A DNA stretch of 64,000 nucleotides. Origin: Roseibium sp. MMSF_3544. Its GTDB lineage: Bacteria > Pseudomonadota > Alphaproteobacteria > Rhizobiales > Stappiaceae. How positions within the stretch are numbered: position 1 is the first letter of the stretch; each line of letters starts with the position of its first letter. Both the position numbers and the translations under genes were made by a program. Below, one piece after another: positions 9,278 to 17,362 of the stretch. The stretch covers positions 248,001-312,000 of the forward strand of contig NZ_JASHKA010000003.1 in NCBI RefSeq assembly GCF_030732845.1, in the 5' to 3' direction. The notes under the pieces are model-generated. The model was not told where the DNA came from, ran no database searches, and worked only from the letters and a program-made list of their open reading frames with translations.

Positions 9278-9471
9278 AACATCAAAAAGGTGAATCTGCA
9301 AAGCCACTTTGGTGCCTGAAGTTCTAAATCGATAAAATTGACGGAAACTCTTGCGGCAACGCACAACATCAATGAACTTCCCAACCGTTCAAATCTGAGC
9401 AACTCTCCATTACGTCACCACATTTCCGGTGACCTCAGCCGGTCATCCGGTGCTTTTTGGAGGCAATTCAT

Positions 9472-10182
9472 ATGAAAAAAGCGATCGCTGAATTTGTCGG
9501 AACGTTTACGCTCGTCCTGTTTGGCTGCGGTGCGGCAGTCATCGCCGGAATGGGCACCGGGGCGACCTCTATTGATGTTCTTGGAATTGCATTTGCGTTT
9601 GGTCTGTCGATTGTTGCGATGGCCTATGGCATCGGCATGATTTCCGGCTGCCACATCAACCCTGCCGTCAGTCTCGGGGTCTATCTGGCCGGGCGGATGC
9701 CGGCCGGAGAGCTCATCACCTACTGGATCGCGCAGGTTCTGGGTGCACTGGCGGGCGCGCTGATTCTGGCCATTATCCTGAGTGGCAAGGCAAGCGGCTG
9801 GGACGGCGGCCTTGGCCAGAACGGTTGGGGTCCAGGGTATCTGGGCGAATACAACATGTTGTCGGCACTCATCTTCGAGATCGTTGCGACATTCCTGTTC
9901 CTCGTTTGCATTTTAGGGGTGACGCAGAAGGGGGCCCCCTCGCATCTCGCCGGATTGGCCATCGGACTTACGTTGGTTGTCATTCATATCGTCGGCATCA
10001 ATGTCACCGGCGTATCGGTGAACCCGGCCCGCTCGCTCGGCCCCGCGATCATAGGCGTTGGAAGCAACCCGGCTGCGCTGGCGCAAGTATGGCTGTTCAT
10101 CGTCGCACCACTCATCGGAGCCGCCGCCGCCGGTATCCTGTTCAAGTCCGGCCTGCTTTCCGCAGAAGACGAGAGTGCATGA
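9472..10182 (+). CDS. aqpZ: Aquaporin Z-type water channel
   Basis: A 236-residue major-intrinsic-protein channel with six membrane helices and two re-entrant NPA loops: HINPAVSLG (about residues 60-68) and VNPARSLGPA (about 181-190). Its selectivity region and length (the orthodox bacterial aquaporins are about 230 residues) fit the water-specific AqpZ class rather than glycerol facilitators. The start at 9472 (MKKAIAEFVGTF) is chosen for its GGAGG site and the family N-terminus; an in-frame codon five residues upstream is less likely. It is a single gene, convergent with glsA. Confidence 0.93.
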   Translation: MKKAIAEFVGTFTLVLFGCGAAVIAGMGTGATSIDVLGIAFAFGLSIVAMAYGIGMISGCHINPAVSLGVYLAGRMPAGELITYWIAQVLGALAGALILAIILSGKASGWDGGLGQNGWGPGYLGEYNMLSALIFEIVATFLFLVCILGVTQKGAPSHLAGLAIGLTLVVIHIVGINVTGVSVNPARSLGPAIIGVGSNPAALAQVWLFIVAPLIGAAAAGILFKSGLLSAEDESA

Positions 10183-10198
10183 GCGATCACAAAGTCCA

Positions 10199-10224
10199 GG
10201 CAGCCTGACCGGGTTCCGGCTGCC
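10199..10224. terminator. Hairpin between convergent aqpZ and glsA
   Basis: Seven-base arms GGCAGCC and GGCTGCC enclose a loop in the 53-base gap between the two convergent genes. There is no clear T run on either strand, so it is only a possible bidirectional terminator. Confidence 0.35.
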
Positions 10225-10235
10225 AATTCTTGGAA

Positions 10236-11141
10236 TCAGCCAAAAACGGACCAACCCGTTCGCTTGGCAAAGGTTTCCATGGCTTCCGTTCCGAGCTTGG
10301 AATTGCCGTAGCGGTTGAGACCCGGCGACCACACCGCAATTGATGCCCGACCGGGAGCGATCACCAGAATGCCACCGCCGACGCCGCTCTTTCCGGGAAG
10401 TCCCACTCGAAAGGCGAAATCGCCGGACCCGTCATAGTGACCGCAGGTCATCATCAATGCATTGATGCGCCGGCGGCGCAGCGGCGCAACCAGGGGCGGC
10501 ATATTCTCGGTTTCAACAAGAAACCGGCCCGCCATGGCCAGCTGCCGGCAGGACATTTCAATTGCGCACTGGTGGCAGTAGGTGCCGAGCACCTTGTCGA
10601 CCGACGACCGCATGTTGCCGCAAGACGCGAGGTAATGCGCGAGCGAAAAGTTTCTGTGTCCGGTTCTCAGCTCAGACTGAGCCACGCGTTCGTTGATATG
10701 GACGCTGTCATCATCAGCGGCGGCACGGATGAACCGCAAAAGCTCGCCAAGCGCTTCACGCGGCGTCGATCCAGCAAGATAGGTGTCCGTGGTCACCAAA
10801 GCCCCGGCATTGATGAAAGGATTGCGCGGGATCCCGTCTTCACGCTCAAGGAGCAGGATGGAATCAAACGAAAGGCCTGAAGGTTCGCGCCCGACACGGT
10901 ACCAGAGCTGGTCGCCGACACGGCCAAGAGCAAGCGCCAGCGCAAACACTTTCGAGACTGACTGGATCGAGAACGGCATATCCGCATCCCCCGCCGTCAG
11001 CAGCCGCCCGTCCTCCAACGCAACGGCCATGCCGAACTGATCCGGATTTACGCCCGCCAATTCGGGAATGTAGGTCGCCACCGCGCCTTTGTCGGGGGTG
11101 GCGTCAGCCGCTTCGGCAATGTCGTTTAAAAGATCCTGCAT
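10236..11141 (-). CDS. glsA: Glutaminase A
   Basis: A 301-residue glutaminase of the serine-dependent beta-lactamase-fold family, which hydrolyses glutamine to glutamate and ammonia. The catalytic SxxK motif is visible in [13 protein letters not shown], and further family blocks are [19 protein letters not shown] and [12 protein letters not shown]. The start at 11141 is chosen because AGGAGG lies six bases upstream; the longer frame to 11186 is unlikely. Size matches GlsA (about 305 residues). It is followed on the same strand, 54 bases upstream in sequence, by the EI24 gene, so the two may be cotranscribed, though no functional link is evident. Confidence 0.95.
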   Translation of the reverse strand: MQDLLNDIAEAADATPDKGAVATYIPELAGVNPDQFGMAVALEDGRLLTAGDADMPFSIQSVSKVFALALALGRVGDQLWYRVGREPSGLSFDSILLLEREDGIPRNPFINAGALVTTDTYLAGSTPREALGELLRFIRAAADDDSVHINERVAQSELRTGHRNFSLAHYLASCGNMRSSVDKVLGTYCHQCAIEMSCRQLAMAGRFLVETENMPPLVAPLRRRRINALMMTCGHYDGSGDFAFRVGLPGKSGVGGGILVIAPGRASIAVWSPGLNRYGNSKLGTEAMETFAKRTGWSVFG

Positions 11142-11195
11142 CGGCCTCCTCCGGTCGTCTTCCCTTGAAGACGATGCGCAAGGCATCGCAGTTCG

Positions 11196-11894
11196 TCAGA
11201 TTGCAGCGCCGGACGCAAGTCTCTTATAGAGATGCAGCATGAAGATGGTCGCGAAAATCGGTGTGACCAGATTGAGGATCGGGACCGCAAGCAGACAGGC
11301 GATGATCAGGCCTGCGAGAAAAACGGTTCCGCCGCGCGCTTTTCGGAACGCTCTTGCTTGCTCAGGCGGTATGAAACGCATTGCCGCGAACTCGAAAAAC
11401 TCCCGCCCGAGCAGGTAACCGTTGACCACGAAAAAAGCGATCAGGTTGATGCCGGGGATCAAAAGCAGCAGCAGTGCAAAAATGTTTCCGGCGATGACGA
11501 CACCGGTGAATTTTATTGTCTGAACCGCTGATTGAGACAGCGGCAAAGCTTTCCCCGGCGGGTCGTGCGGGTAGTCCCTTGCCTCGACAATGTCGGCGAT
11601 ATCGTCCTGAAACAAACCGGCAAGCAGCGCTGATATCGGCGCGATCATAAAGCCCAGCACGAAGACGGCGCCGATCCCTGTCAGGATGGAGATTGTCCAC
11701 TCTGTCCAGTTGATCCAGGAACTGCCGTCGCCCCATGTGTCTGCCGCAACGCCCAGAAAGTGACCGACAATCCATTGCAGGGAAATCCAGATCACCACGA
11801 GAATCGCGAGCGTAAACCCCAGCATTTTCCAGAAAATCGCCCGAAACGGTTTTTCGAACACCTGAGACATGGCGCGGGAAGCGGCTTGGAACAT
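11196..11894 (-). CDS. EI24-domain integral membrane protein (CysZ-like)
   Basis: A 232-residue membrane protein with about five to six hydrophobic helices. Its order of segments (an amphipathic N-terminus with KPFRAIFWKMLGFTLAI, the SALLAGLFQDDIADIVEARDYP loop after the second helix, the ALLLLIPGINLIAFFVVNGYLLGREFFEFAAMR stretch described here only in part) is that of the EI24/CysZ family, members of which include sulfate permease-like proteins. Transport of sulfate has not been shown for alphaproteobacterial members, so the substrate is left open. The start at 11894 (MFQAASRAM) is used; the longer frame would run into the 3' end of the preceding small gene. Confidence 0.8.
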   Translation of the reverse strand: MFQAASRAMSQVFEKPFRAIFWKMLGFTLAILVVIWISLQWIVGHFLGVAADTWGDGSSWINWTEWTISILTGIGAVFVLGFMIAPISALLAGLFQDDIADIVEARDYPHDPPGKALPLSQSAVQTIKFTGVVIAGNIFALLLLLIPGINLIAFFVVNGYLLGREFFEFAAMRFIPPEQARAFRKARGGTVFLAGLIIACLLAVPILNLVTPIFATIFMLHLYKRLASGAAI

Positions 11895-11973
11895 GAAACC
11901 TTCAAGGATTTGTGAGCGACCGCATCGACATAAGTGCGGAGGAAAGGTGGTGCAAGGGGAGTGGCGAATACGC

Positions 11974-12375
11974 TTAGCCATCTCCAAATTGCAGTGGGTC
12001 TGGTTTTATTCCTTCATATTCCCAATCGAAATTTCTGCACAAACACGGAAGGCTCTCCGTGTATGAGCCAGCGTCGCATTTCCTGACCCAGTCCCTGATC
12101 CAGCGCTCGACCAAACTTAAATTCAGGCTTTCAAATCGTTTTTCTTTACGGCGGAAACCTCTTTCCTTCCGACGATGTGTGGACATTGGTGGTCTTCCAC
12201 AAACGACGCCGATCGTAAACTTCTCCGCGCCATCGCACCCGACTTCCCCGATATCAATTTCGACATTGATGCCCAACCATTCTAGGCCTTCAGTCGGTAT
12301 TTCCAGAAGCTCATCATAAATTTCGCGCTCATGAAAAATGAGAAACGATTTTATCTCGAGGCACTTATTGGACAT
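11974..12375 (-). CDS. Immunity protein 8 (Imm8)-like protein, orphan
   Basis: A 133-residue soluble protein. The start at 12375 (MSNKCLEIKSFL) separates the real gene from an artefactual N-terminal extension that is recR read in another frame. The pattern of an opening LEIKSFLIF strand, a central NVEIDIGEVGCDGAEKFTIGVV strand pair, a helix with VERWIRDWVRKCDAGSYTESL, and an ending FDWEYEG resembles the Imm8 family of polymorphic-toxin immunity proteins, whose members end in a similar F-W-E-[FY]-E motif. No toxin gene is recognisable on either side. It follows recR by eight bases on the same strand and has a weak ribosome site, so translation may be coupled. The Imm8 call is from pattern memory and needs a profile search. 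Confidence 0.6.
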   Translation of the reverse strand: MSNKCLEIKSFLIFHEREIYDELLEIPTEGLEWLGINVEIDIGEVGCDGAEKFTIGVVCGRPPMSTHRRKERGFRRKEKRFESLNLSLVERWIRDWVRKCDAGSYTESLPCLCRNFDWEYEGIKPDPLQFGDG

Positions 12376-12382
12376 TTTAGGT

Positions 12383-12991
12383 CTAGAACCGCGTACGGGC
12401 CTTAAGCGCCTGGGCGAGGGTGCCTTCGTCGAGATAGTCAAGTTCACCACCGACCGGCACACCGTGGGCCAGTTTGGTGACATTGACGCCCATCGGCGAG
12501 AGTAGGTCCATGATGTAGTGGGCCGTTGTCTGGCCTTCGACCGTTGCGCTGATCGCCAGGATGACTTCCGAGAAATCGGCCGATCCGCACCGGTCTGCCA
12601 GGGACGCAAGGTTCAGGTCGTCAGGCCCGATACCGTCCAAGGGTGACAACGTACCGCCAAGAACGTGATAGCGGCCTTTCACCGCCCCTGCGCGCTCAAG
12701 CGCCCAAAGGTCGGCAACGTCCTCGACAACGACAAGAACCGTGTCGTCTCGCTTTGGATCGGCGCAGATGGTGCAGGGATCGGACGTGTCGACCGTACCG
12801 CATATGGAGCAGATGCCGATCTCCTTCACCGCGACGTCCAATGCGTCCGCAAGAGGAACCAGCAATTGCTCCTTCTTCTTGATGAGATGAAGCGCGGCGC
12901 GCCGGGCGGAGCGCGGCCCCAGACCGGGCAGCTTTGCCAGCAGCTGGATCAGCCGTTCGATTTCCGGTCCTGCGACGCTTTTCTGGGCCAT
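12383..12991 (-). CDS. recR: Recombination mediator protein RecR
   Basis: A 202-residue protein that acts with RecF and RecO to load RecA onto gapped single-stranded DNA. An N-terminal helix-hairpin-helix ([19 protein letters not shown], about 18-36) is followed by a four-cysteine zinc finger (Cys61, 64, 73, 76: CSIC and CTIC) and a TOPRIM domain with [12 protein letters not shown]. Length is typical. The start at 12991 ([14 protein letters not shown]) is selected from the family N-terminus; 26 residues in front of it in the open frame belong to the intergenic repeat. The usual neighbours dnaX and ybaB lie upstream on the same strand. Confidence 0.96.
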   Translation of the reverse strand: MAQKSVAGPEIERLIQLLAKLPGLGPRSARRAALHLIKKKEQLLVPLADALDVAVKEIGICSICGTVDTSDPCTICADPKRDDTVLVVVEDVADLWALERAGAVKGRYHVLGGTLSPLDGIGPDDLNLASLADRCGSADFSEVILAISATVEGQTTAHYIMDLLSPMGVNVTKLAHGVPVGGELDYLDEGTLAQALKARTRF

Positions 12992-13039
12992 GGTCAAACA
13001 ACATCCAGCATTTTGGGAAAGAAGGAACCTTTCTCCGAA

Positions 13040-13148
13040 GTCATTGCCGGGCTCGACCCGGCAATCCATTCCGCCAAAGTGTCAAATCCGCCAATTTCCA
13101 AGACGATATGAAACGGCATGGATGCCCGGATCAAGTCATGGCATGACG
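13040..13148. repeat. REP-like palindromic intergenic element between ybaB and recR
   Basis: The left half contains GCCGGG-CTCGA-CCCGGC, a hairpin, followed by AATCCAT; the right half carries ATGGATGCCCGGATCAAG and ends in GGCATGAC, the complement of the GTCATTGCC start. This is the look of the small palindromic repeats often scattered between genes in alphaproteobacteria. A related but different copy lies at 47545-47658. Confidence 0.6.
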
Positions 13149-13191
13149 GAGGCAGACGCGTTCGATGTACAGGTCTGTCACCCTTTGACAA

Positions 13192-13512
13192 TCAAAACGG
13201 CAGTTTCATGCCAGCCGGAAGGCCGAGGCCGCCCATCAGTTCCTGGGTCTTTTCCTGTATGGCCAGTTCGATCTTCGCGCGCGCATCGGTATGAGCGGCC
13301 ATGATCAGATCTTCCAGGATTTCGCCCTCGCCTTCCTTCAGAAGGGACGGATCAATCTGCAGGCCTTTCAGGTCGCTCTTGCCGTTGAGCGTCACCTTGA
13401 CCAGTCCGGCACCGGCAACACCTTCGGCTTCGATCTCGACGATCTTTTCCTGCAGCGAGCCCATCTGCTCCTGCATCTCCTTGGCCTGCTTCATCATCTT
13501 GAGGAAGTCCAT
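13192..13512 (-). CDS. YbaB/EbfC family nucleoid-associated protein
   Basis: A 106-residue DNA-binding protein of the YbaB/EbfC family. The Met- and Gln-rich N-terminal helix (MDFLKMMKQAKEMQEQMGSLQEKI), the central VKVTLNGKSDLKGLQIDPSLL strands and the C-terminal KIELAIQEKTQELMGGLGLPAG helix match the family over the full length. Members form dimers that bind DNA and shape the nucleoid. The start at 13512 has AAGGAG nine bases upstream. The order dnaX-ybaB-recR is conserved widely; here a small membrane protein gene stands between dnaX and ybaB. Confidence 0.93.
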   Translation of the reverse strand: MDFLKMMKQAKEMQEQMGSLQEKIVEIEAEGVAGAGLVKVTLNGKSDLKGLQIDPSLLKEGEGEILEDLIMAAHTDARAKIELAIQEKTQELMGGLGLPAGMKLPF

Positions 13513-13646
13513 GGGATTTCTCCTTGAAACCTTTTCCGGCGGCGGTGGCCGCGTGGTTACTATTTGGGATCTGCGTTTAGAGGAACAATAGGGCAATTAC
13601 CAGCCCAATACGGCCCGGCACACCGTTTGTCAGCGTTGCGGCGGCG

Positions 13647-13895
13647 CTACGACTTCTTGAAACAGAGGTAGAAAATCCTCGCGATGAAATAGAGCCCGAC
13701 AAAGAAAAAGACGCAAACGATCACAAGGACAATCAAGAGCTTCGTGAAGTCTTCAATCCCGGTTTTGGAAATGACAAACATTGAGAGGAAGCAGACAACG
13801 CTAATTGCAAAAAACAAAAAGACGTTCCGCTTGATCTTCGCTTCTCTTGATTTGTCTATGCCGTCCGTCTCGCCGGTCTCAATCGTCTTCATCAT
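13647..13895 (-). CDS. Small two-helix membrane protein of unknown function
   Basis: An 82-residue frame starting at 13895 (MMKTIETGETDG) and overlapping the last 17 bases of dnaX. After a charged N-terminus (KSREAKIKRN) come two hydrophobic helices (about residues 27-45 and 52-74) and a short KKS tail, a plausible small integral membrane protein. There is no recognisable family. An upstream start at 13943 would lie deeper in dnaX. Because hydrophobic frames can arise by chance, the gene is only moderately supported, but its helix-loop-helix organisation with flanking positive charges argues for coding. Confidence 0.5.
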   Translation of the reverse strand: MMKTIETGETDGIDKSREAKIKRNVFLFFAISVVCFLSMFVISKTGIEDFTKLLIVLVIVCVFFFVGLYFIARIFYLCFKKS

Positions 13896-15801
13896 CTCCC
13901 AACGCTTCCCCCAACAAAGGATCGGCCAGCATCGGATCGGCAAGGGCTGCCTCGTCTTCCGCGCTCACCTGCAGCTTGACGTCGACGACCTTCGCACCGG
14001 GAAACTGGGTCAACAGCGCTGCAACGGTCGGGTGCGACTTGGCATCCGACAAGAGCTGCTGCTGATTGGCTTCCTGCTCTTCGTGAATGGTCGGACGGCC
14101 ATGCTCGCGGGACACAACGACAAACCAGCGCTGCCCCGTCCATTCCATAAGCTTGCGGCCAAATTCGCCGGCAATATCGGACGGCGCGTCTTCGGTCGGC
14201 TGTATCTCGATTTTGCCCGGCTCGAACTTGACCAGCCGCATCTGACGCTGGATTGCGACCTTCATCGGAATGTCGCGTTTTTCCGAGGCAAGCGCAGCGC
14301 AATCATAAAGGCTCTTGAGAGCATATTCAGGTTGTTGCGGTGCCTGTGGTGCCGGCGCGACGTCCGGTGCCGGCTGCATTTTAGGAGCGCCGCCTTGAAT
14401 CGCAGCCAGTTGCGGGCGAGGCCCACCCTGCATCGCCGTTCCGTTGCCGCTTCCGCCGGAAGGTCTGGCATCCGGGGATGCAGGCATACCGACAGCCATC
14501 GCCTGAGCACCGCCGGAAGGTCCACTGCCACCGGCGCCCGGTCGTGGCGCAGATCCGGTGTCTGGCATCTGACCACCTTTCACCTGCGCCATCAGTTCGC
14601 CAGGATCCGGCAGGTCAACCGCATAGGCCAAGCGGACGAGGACCATGTCCGCGGCCGCCAGCGGTTTGGAGGCTGCTTGAACCTCCTGCACACCCTTCAA
14701 AAGGATTTGCCAGGCCCGCGACAGCAAACGCACGGAGACGTTCTCGGCAAAGTCGCGTCCGCGGGCGCGCTCGGTTTCGGTGACAGAAGCCTCGTCGGCT
14801 GATTTCGGTGCCACCTTCATGCGAGTTACAAGATGCGTGAAATCGGCAAGATCCGTCAGGACGATTGCCGGATCGGCGCCGACCTCGTACTGGGCCTGCA
14901 ACTCGGCAAGGGCTTCTTCAATCCGTCCGGCCATGAGGTGCGCGAATAGATCGATCACGCGCGCCCTGTCGGCCAATCCGAGCATCTGGCGCAGGTCGCC
15001 AGCTTCGATCGATCCGCTGCCATGGGCCATGGCCTGGTCCAGTAGAGACAAAGAATCGCGTGCCGACCCCTCGCCTGCTCTTGCGATCAACAGCAAGGCT
15101 TCGTCGGAAATCTGGATGTTCTCTGCATCGGATATCCGGCGCAGCAACCCGATCAGCTTGGACTGCTCAATCCTTCTGAGATCAAACCGCTGGCAGCGCG
15201 ACAGTACAGTGATCGGAACCTTGCGGATTTCGGTCGTTGCAAAGATGAACTTCACATGTTCAGGCGGCTCTTCCAGTGTCTTCAGCAGACCGTTGAATGC
15301 TGCGTTGGACAACATGTGCACTTCGTCGATGATATAGACCTTGTAACGCGCCGTTGCCGGGCGGTAGCGCGCGGCATCGATGATCTCGCGGATGTCGTTG
15401 ATGCCGGTATGAGAGGCCGCATCCATCTCGATAACGTCGACATGGCGGCCTTCCATGATCGCCTTGCAATGCGTTCCTTCGCGCTCGAGCCTCACGGTCG
15501 GCTTGTCGACTTCGCCGGGGACCTCGTAGTTCAGGCCGCGCGCCAGGATACGTGCCGTCGTTGTCTTTCCGACACCGCGTACACCGGTGAGCATCCAAGC
15601 CTGTGCGATCCGGCCCGTCTCAAACGCGTTTTCGAGCGTCTGCACCATCGGCTCCTGACCGACCAGATCCTCAAAGGTTTTGGGTCGGTATTTGCGTGCC
15701 AAAACCCGGTATGCACCGTCCTGACCCTGACCGCCCGCGGAGGCGCTGTTGGTCATGTCCGGTGCTGAAGTGCCGTTGCTGGAAAAACCTGACTCGTCCA
15801 T
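13879..15801 (-). CDS. dnaX: DNA polymerase III subunit gamma/tau
   Basis: A 640-residue clamp-loader ATPase. Walker A is GVRGVGKTTTA (about 73-83), the DExx box is IIDEVHML (near 150), and the SRC motif is LSRCQRFDLRR (near 190). The arginine and sensor regions fit the AAA+ family. A Pro/Gly/Ala-rich linker (about 415-500) leads to the tau-type C-terminal domain. The zinc-binding cysteine cluster of enterobacterial DnaX is largely replaced around residue 95-115, as in related alphaproteobacteria. The start is uncertain: 15801 (MDESGF) is used, but GTG/ATG positions at 15813 and the MTNSA at about residue 16 are possible. Downstream genes are ybaB and recR. Confidence 0.94.
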   Translation of the reverse strand: MDESGFSSNGTSAPDMTNSASAGGQGQDGAYRVLARKYRPKTFEDLVGQEPMVQTLENAFETGRIAQAWMLTGVRGVGKTTTARILARGLNYEVPGEVDKPTVRLEREGTHCKAIMEGRHVDVIEMDAASHTGINDIREIIDAARYRPATARYKVYIIDEVHMLSNAAFNGLLKTLEEPPEHVKFIFATTEIRKVPITVLSRCQRFDLRRIEQSKLIGLLRRISDAENIQISDEALLLIARAGEGSARDSLSLLDQAMAHGSGSIEAGDLRQMLGLADRARVIDLFAHLMAGRIEEALAELQAQYEVGADPAIVLTDLADFTHLVTRMKVAPKSADEASVTETERARGRDFAENVSVRLLSRAWQILLKGVQEVQAASKPLAAADMVLVRLAYAVDLPDPGELMAQVKGGQMPDTGSAPRPGAGGSGPSGGAQAMAVGMPASPDARPSGGSGNGTAMQGGPRPQLAAIQGGAPKMQPAPDVAPAPQAPQQPEYALKSLYDCAALASEKRDIPMKVAIQRQMRLVKFEPGKIEIQPTEDAPSDIAGEFGRKLMEWTGQRWFVVVSREHGRPTIHEEQEANQQQLLSDAKSHPTVAALLTQFPGAKVVDVKLQVSAEDEAALADPMLADPLLGEALGDDEDD

Positions 15802-15874
15802 GAGCCGCACCATAGCGATTTTTTCGAAAATGGGGACGGACTTTTGAAAGTTTTTCTGTGAACTCTAGGAGAGA

Positions 15875-16303
15875 CTAATCCGCTACCCGTGCGGTAGATC
15901 CAGCGCTTTTGAACCTGTCGGGCAACAGGAAAATCTGCCTCGCTGCCGCGCTCGAGACACGTTCTTTGGAATACCAGGCATCCATAAGCGATCGTGAAAA
16001 CAGATCAGGGTTGCGTTCCAGAAACTCATCAAAATTTGAGTGGGGGGTAACTTCCATGCGTTCAGCCAACAAACCGAGAAAGGCGATTGTCAGTGTCGTG
16101 TTGAATTTGCTGGCAGCGCCTGCCTTCGTGGCAATTTCTTTCAAAGCACCACCGTATCGCGCAGCCGCCTCAAGGAACTCGTATCTCTGCAGCATCTTGC
16201 AAGCGACACCGATGTGATCCCGATGCGTGAAGGATCTCGCATCCAGATCATGCGCCTCGAAAAGGTCGGTCAGCTCCTCATAATTCCGCGCCTCAGGACT
16301 CAT
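15875..16303 (-). CDS. Conserved protein with FTHRDH motif, unknown function
   Basis: A 142-residue soluble, mostly helical protein. The strongest feature is the segment ARSFTHRDHIGVACKML near residues 23-39, followed by KFNTTLTIAFLGLL and, near the end, SLMDAWYSKERVSSAAARQIFLLPDRF. Similar layouts (an F-HRDH block, then a helix with H/N-T-T, and a C-terminal YYS...FLLPDRF block) occur in uncharacterised proteins of many proteobacteria. The paired histidine and aspartate suggest a metal or phosphate site but this is inference. The start at 16303 overlaps the stop of the preceding regulator gene by 11 bases and has AAGGAT upstream, so the two genes are translationally coupled. Confidence 0.75.
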   Translation of the reverse strand: MSPEARNYEELTDLFEAHDLDARSFTHRDHIGVACKMLQRYEFLEAAARYGGALKEIATKAGAASKFNTTLTIAFLGLLAERMEVTPHSNFDEFLERNPDLFSRSLMDAWYSKERVSSAAARQIFLLPDRFKSAGSTARVAD

Positions 16304-16550
16304 CGCTCTCATCCTTAAGTTTGTGACTGTCTGAAGCGTACAAATCGAGGTCATAAACGCTTTTCAGCTGTTCAATCTTGCGAAGCGTCTCTTCGGAAAA
16401 CGGTGGTTTGTTTTCGAAGCAGTGTAGCGCCATACCTTCCAGAAGATCGCCCAGCGAAAGGTCCAGGTGTTCAGCAAGACCCTTCAAAACTTTCAGGAGC
16501 CGTTTTTCCAGGCGTACGCCGGTCTGGATACGTTCAACAGATTTGTTCAT
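16293..16550 (-). CDS. Small ribbon-helix-helix-like regulator
   Basis: An 85-residue protein. The N-terminal strand VERIQTGVRLEKRLLKVLKGLAEHLDLSLGDLLEGMALH fits a ribbon-helix-helix fold: a beta strand with alternating residues (RIQTGVRL), helix A (KRLLKVLKGLAEHL) and helix B (SLGDLLEGMALHCF). The tail is acidic and serine-rich. Such proteins are typically dimeric DNA-binding repressors, often of their own promoter. A perfect inverted repeat lies 12 bases before the start codon and fits autoregulation. It is followed by an overlapping gene of unknown function, an arrangement like that of autoregulated two-gene cassettes, although no toxin fold is recognised in the partner. Confidence 0.7.
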   Translation of the reverse strand: MNKSVERIQTGVRLEKRLLKVLKGLAEHLDLSLGDLLEGMALHCFENKPPFSEETLRKIEQLKSVYDLDLYASDSHKLKDESDES

Positions 16551-16561
16551 GAACGCTACAC

Positions 16562-16577
16562 TGGTACCAATGTACCA
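16562..16577. promoter_or_regulatory. Inverted repeat, candidate operator of the ribbon-helix-helix gene
   Basis: Perfect arms TGGTAC and GTACCA separated by CAAT, 12 bases upstream of the regulator's ATG. A second perfect 10-base palindrome, GTTCATGAAC, covers the start codon (16545-16554). Both placements suit steric repression. Confidence 0.5.
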
Positions 16578-16624
16578 TTTTGTCAACCCTCTGCACATTT
16601 GCCGAATTCAATGCGAGAGGCGAA

Positions 16625-16657
16625 AACAAAAAACACCGCGCGGGACCGGGCGGTGTT
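16625..16657 (-). terminator. Rho-independent terminator of the SRP RNA gene
   Basis: Eight-base arms AACACCGC and GCGGTGTT enclose a GC-rich loop, followed on the minus strand by TTTTGTTTT. It lies about 25 bases beyond the 3' end of the small SRP RNA. Confidence 0.8.
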
Positions 16658-16680
16658 CGAAACAAAACGTAAGTTTGAGG

Positions 16681-16785
16681 GTGGGAGGCTGGCACGGCGA
16701 CCCGTGCCGAGGCTCGTTAGGGCTGCTTCCTTCCGGACCTGACCCGGTTGGCGAGTGGCTCGTCCACCACCAACCTCCCGAGCGC
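16681..16785 (-). ncRNA. ffs: Signal recognition particle RNA, small bacterial type (4.5S)
   Basis: On the minus strand the conserved SRP domain loop GGTCAGGTCCGGAAGGAAGC and the following AGCCCTAA are present exactly. The flanks pair as a long hairpin: the 5' CGGGAGGTTGG side can pair with the 3' CCAGCCTCCC side, and GGACGAGCC with complementary bases on the other arm. Length about 100 bases is right for the small form that binds Ffh and targets membrane proteins to FtsY. The ends are estimated to within about five bases. A terminator follows directly. Confidence 0.93.
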
Positions 16786-16910
16786 CTTATATCAGATCAC
16801 CCATGGGGTTTGGCAAGTGGAAAGACCAAGTTTTTGTTTGCCGGGAAAACGCGCTCGCCAAAACCCGACAGATGCGTGTACCTTGCCTCTGACAAACGCG
16901 GAACAATTTC

Positions 16911-17330
16911 ATGTCTTCCTTTGCGCTCAATCCCCGACTGGAAGGCGACAGTCACTTCGTCGCCGACATGCCGCTTTCAATGCTGCGGCTGATGAAGGAT
17001 GCCAACTATCCATGGTTGATGCTTATCCCGCGAAAGGCCGATCTCGTTGAAATCATCGATCTTGAGGACGGCGACCAGGTCCAGTTGATGCGCGAGATTG
17101 CCATGGTCAGCAAGGTCCTGCGATCCGTCACCGACTGCGAAAAGCTCAACGTCGCCGCACTCGGGAACCAGGTGTCCCAGCTGCATGTCCACGTGATTGC
17201 CAGGTTTCGCGACGACCCGGCCTGGCCAGGCCCTGTTTGGGGCGCCGTCCCTGCACAAGATTACGAAACCGAGCGTTCCGACAACCTGGTCGACAGCCTT
17301 CGTGAGGCGCTTGAAGACGCTATCCGGTAA
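16911..17330 (+). CDS. HIT-domain protein
   Basis: A 139-residue protein of the histidine-triad superfamily, which hydrolyse or transfer nucleotides. The C-terminal motif is SQLHVHVIARF (about 89-99): two of the three triad histidines (His92 and His94) are present, with glutamine at the first position, as occurs in one bacterial subgroup. The NYPWLMLIPRK segment near the N-terminus and the PAWPGPVWG segment after the triad are also typical of that subgroup. Substrate unknown. It lies downstream of the SRP RNA on the opposite strand and 32 bases before a miniature transposable element. Confidence 0.88.
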   Translation: MSSFALNPRLEGDSHFVADMPLSMLRLMKDANYPWLMLIPRKADLVEIIDLEDGDQVQLMREIAMVSKVLRSVTDCEKLNVAALGNQVSQLHVHVIARFRDDPAWPGPVWGAVPAQDYETERSDNLVDSLREALEDAIR

Positions 17331-17362
17331 ACCCGGCTGGACAGGTTCTTTCTGCGACCCTA

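Noticed and set aside
12376-12609. N-terminal extension of the Imm8-like protein
   Set aside because: Those 78 residues are recR read in another frame and have a Ser/Arg-rich shadow composition; the gene starts at 12375.
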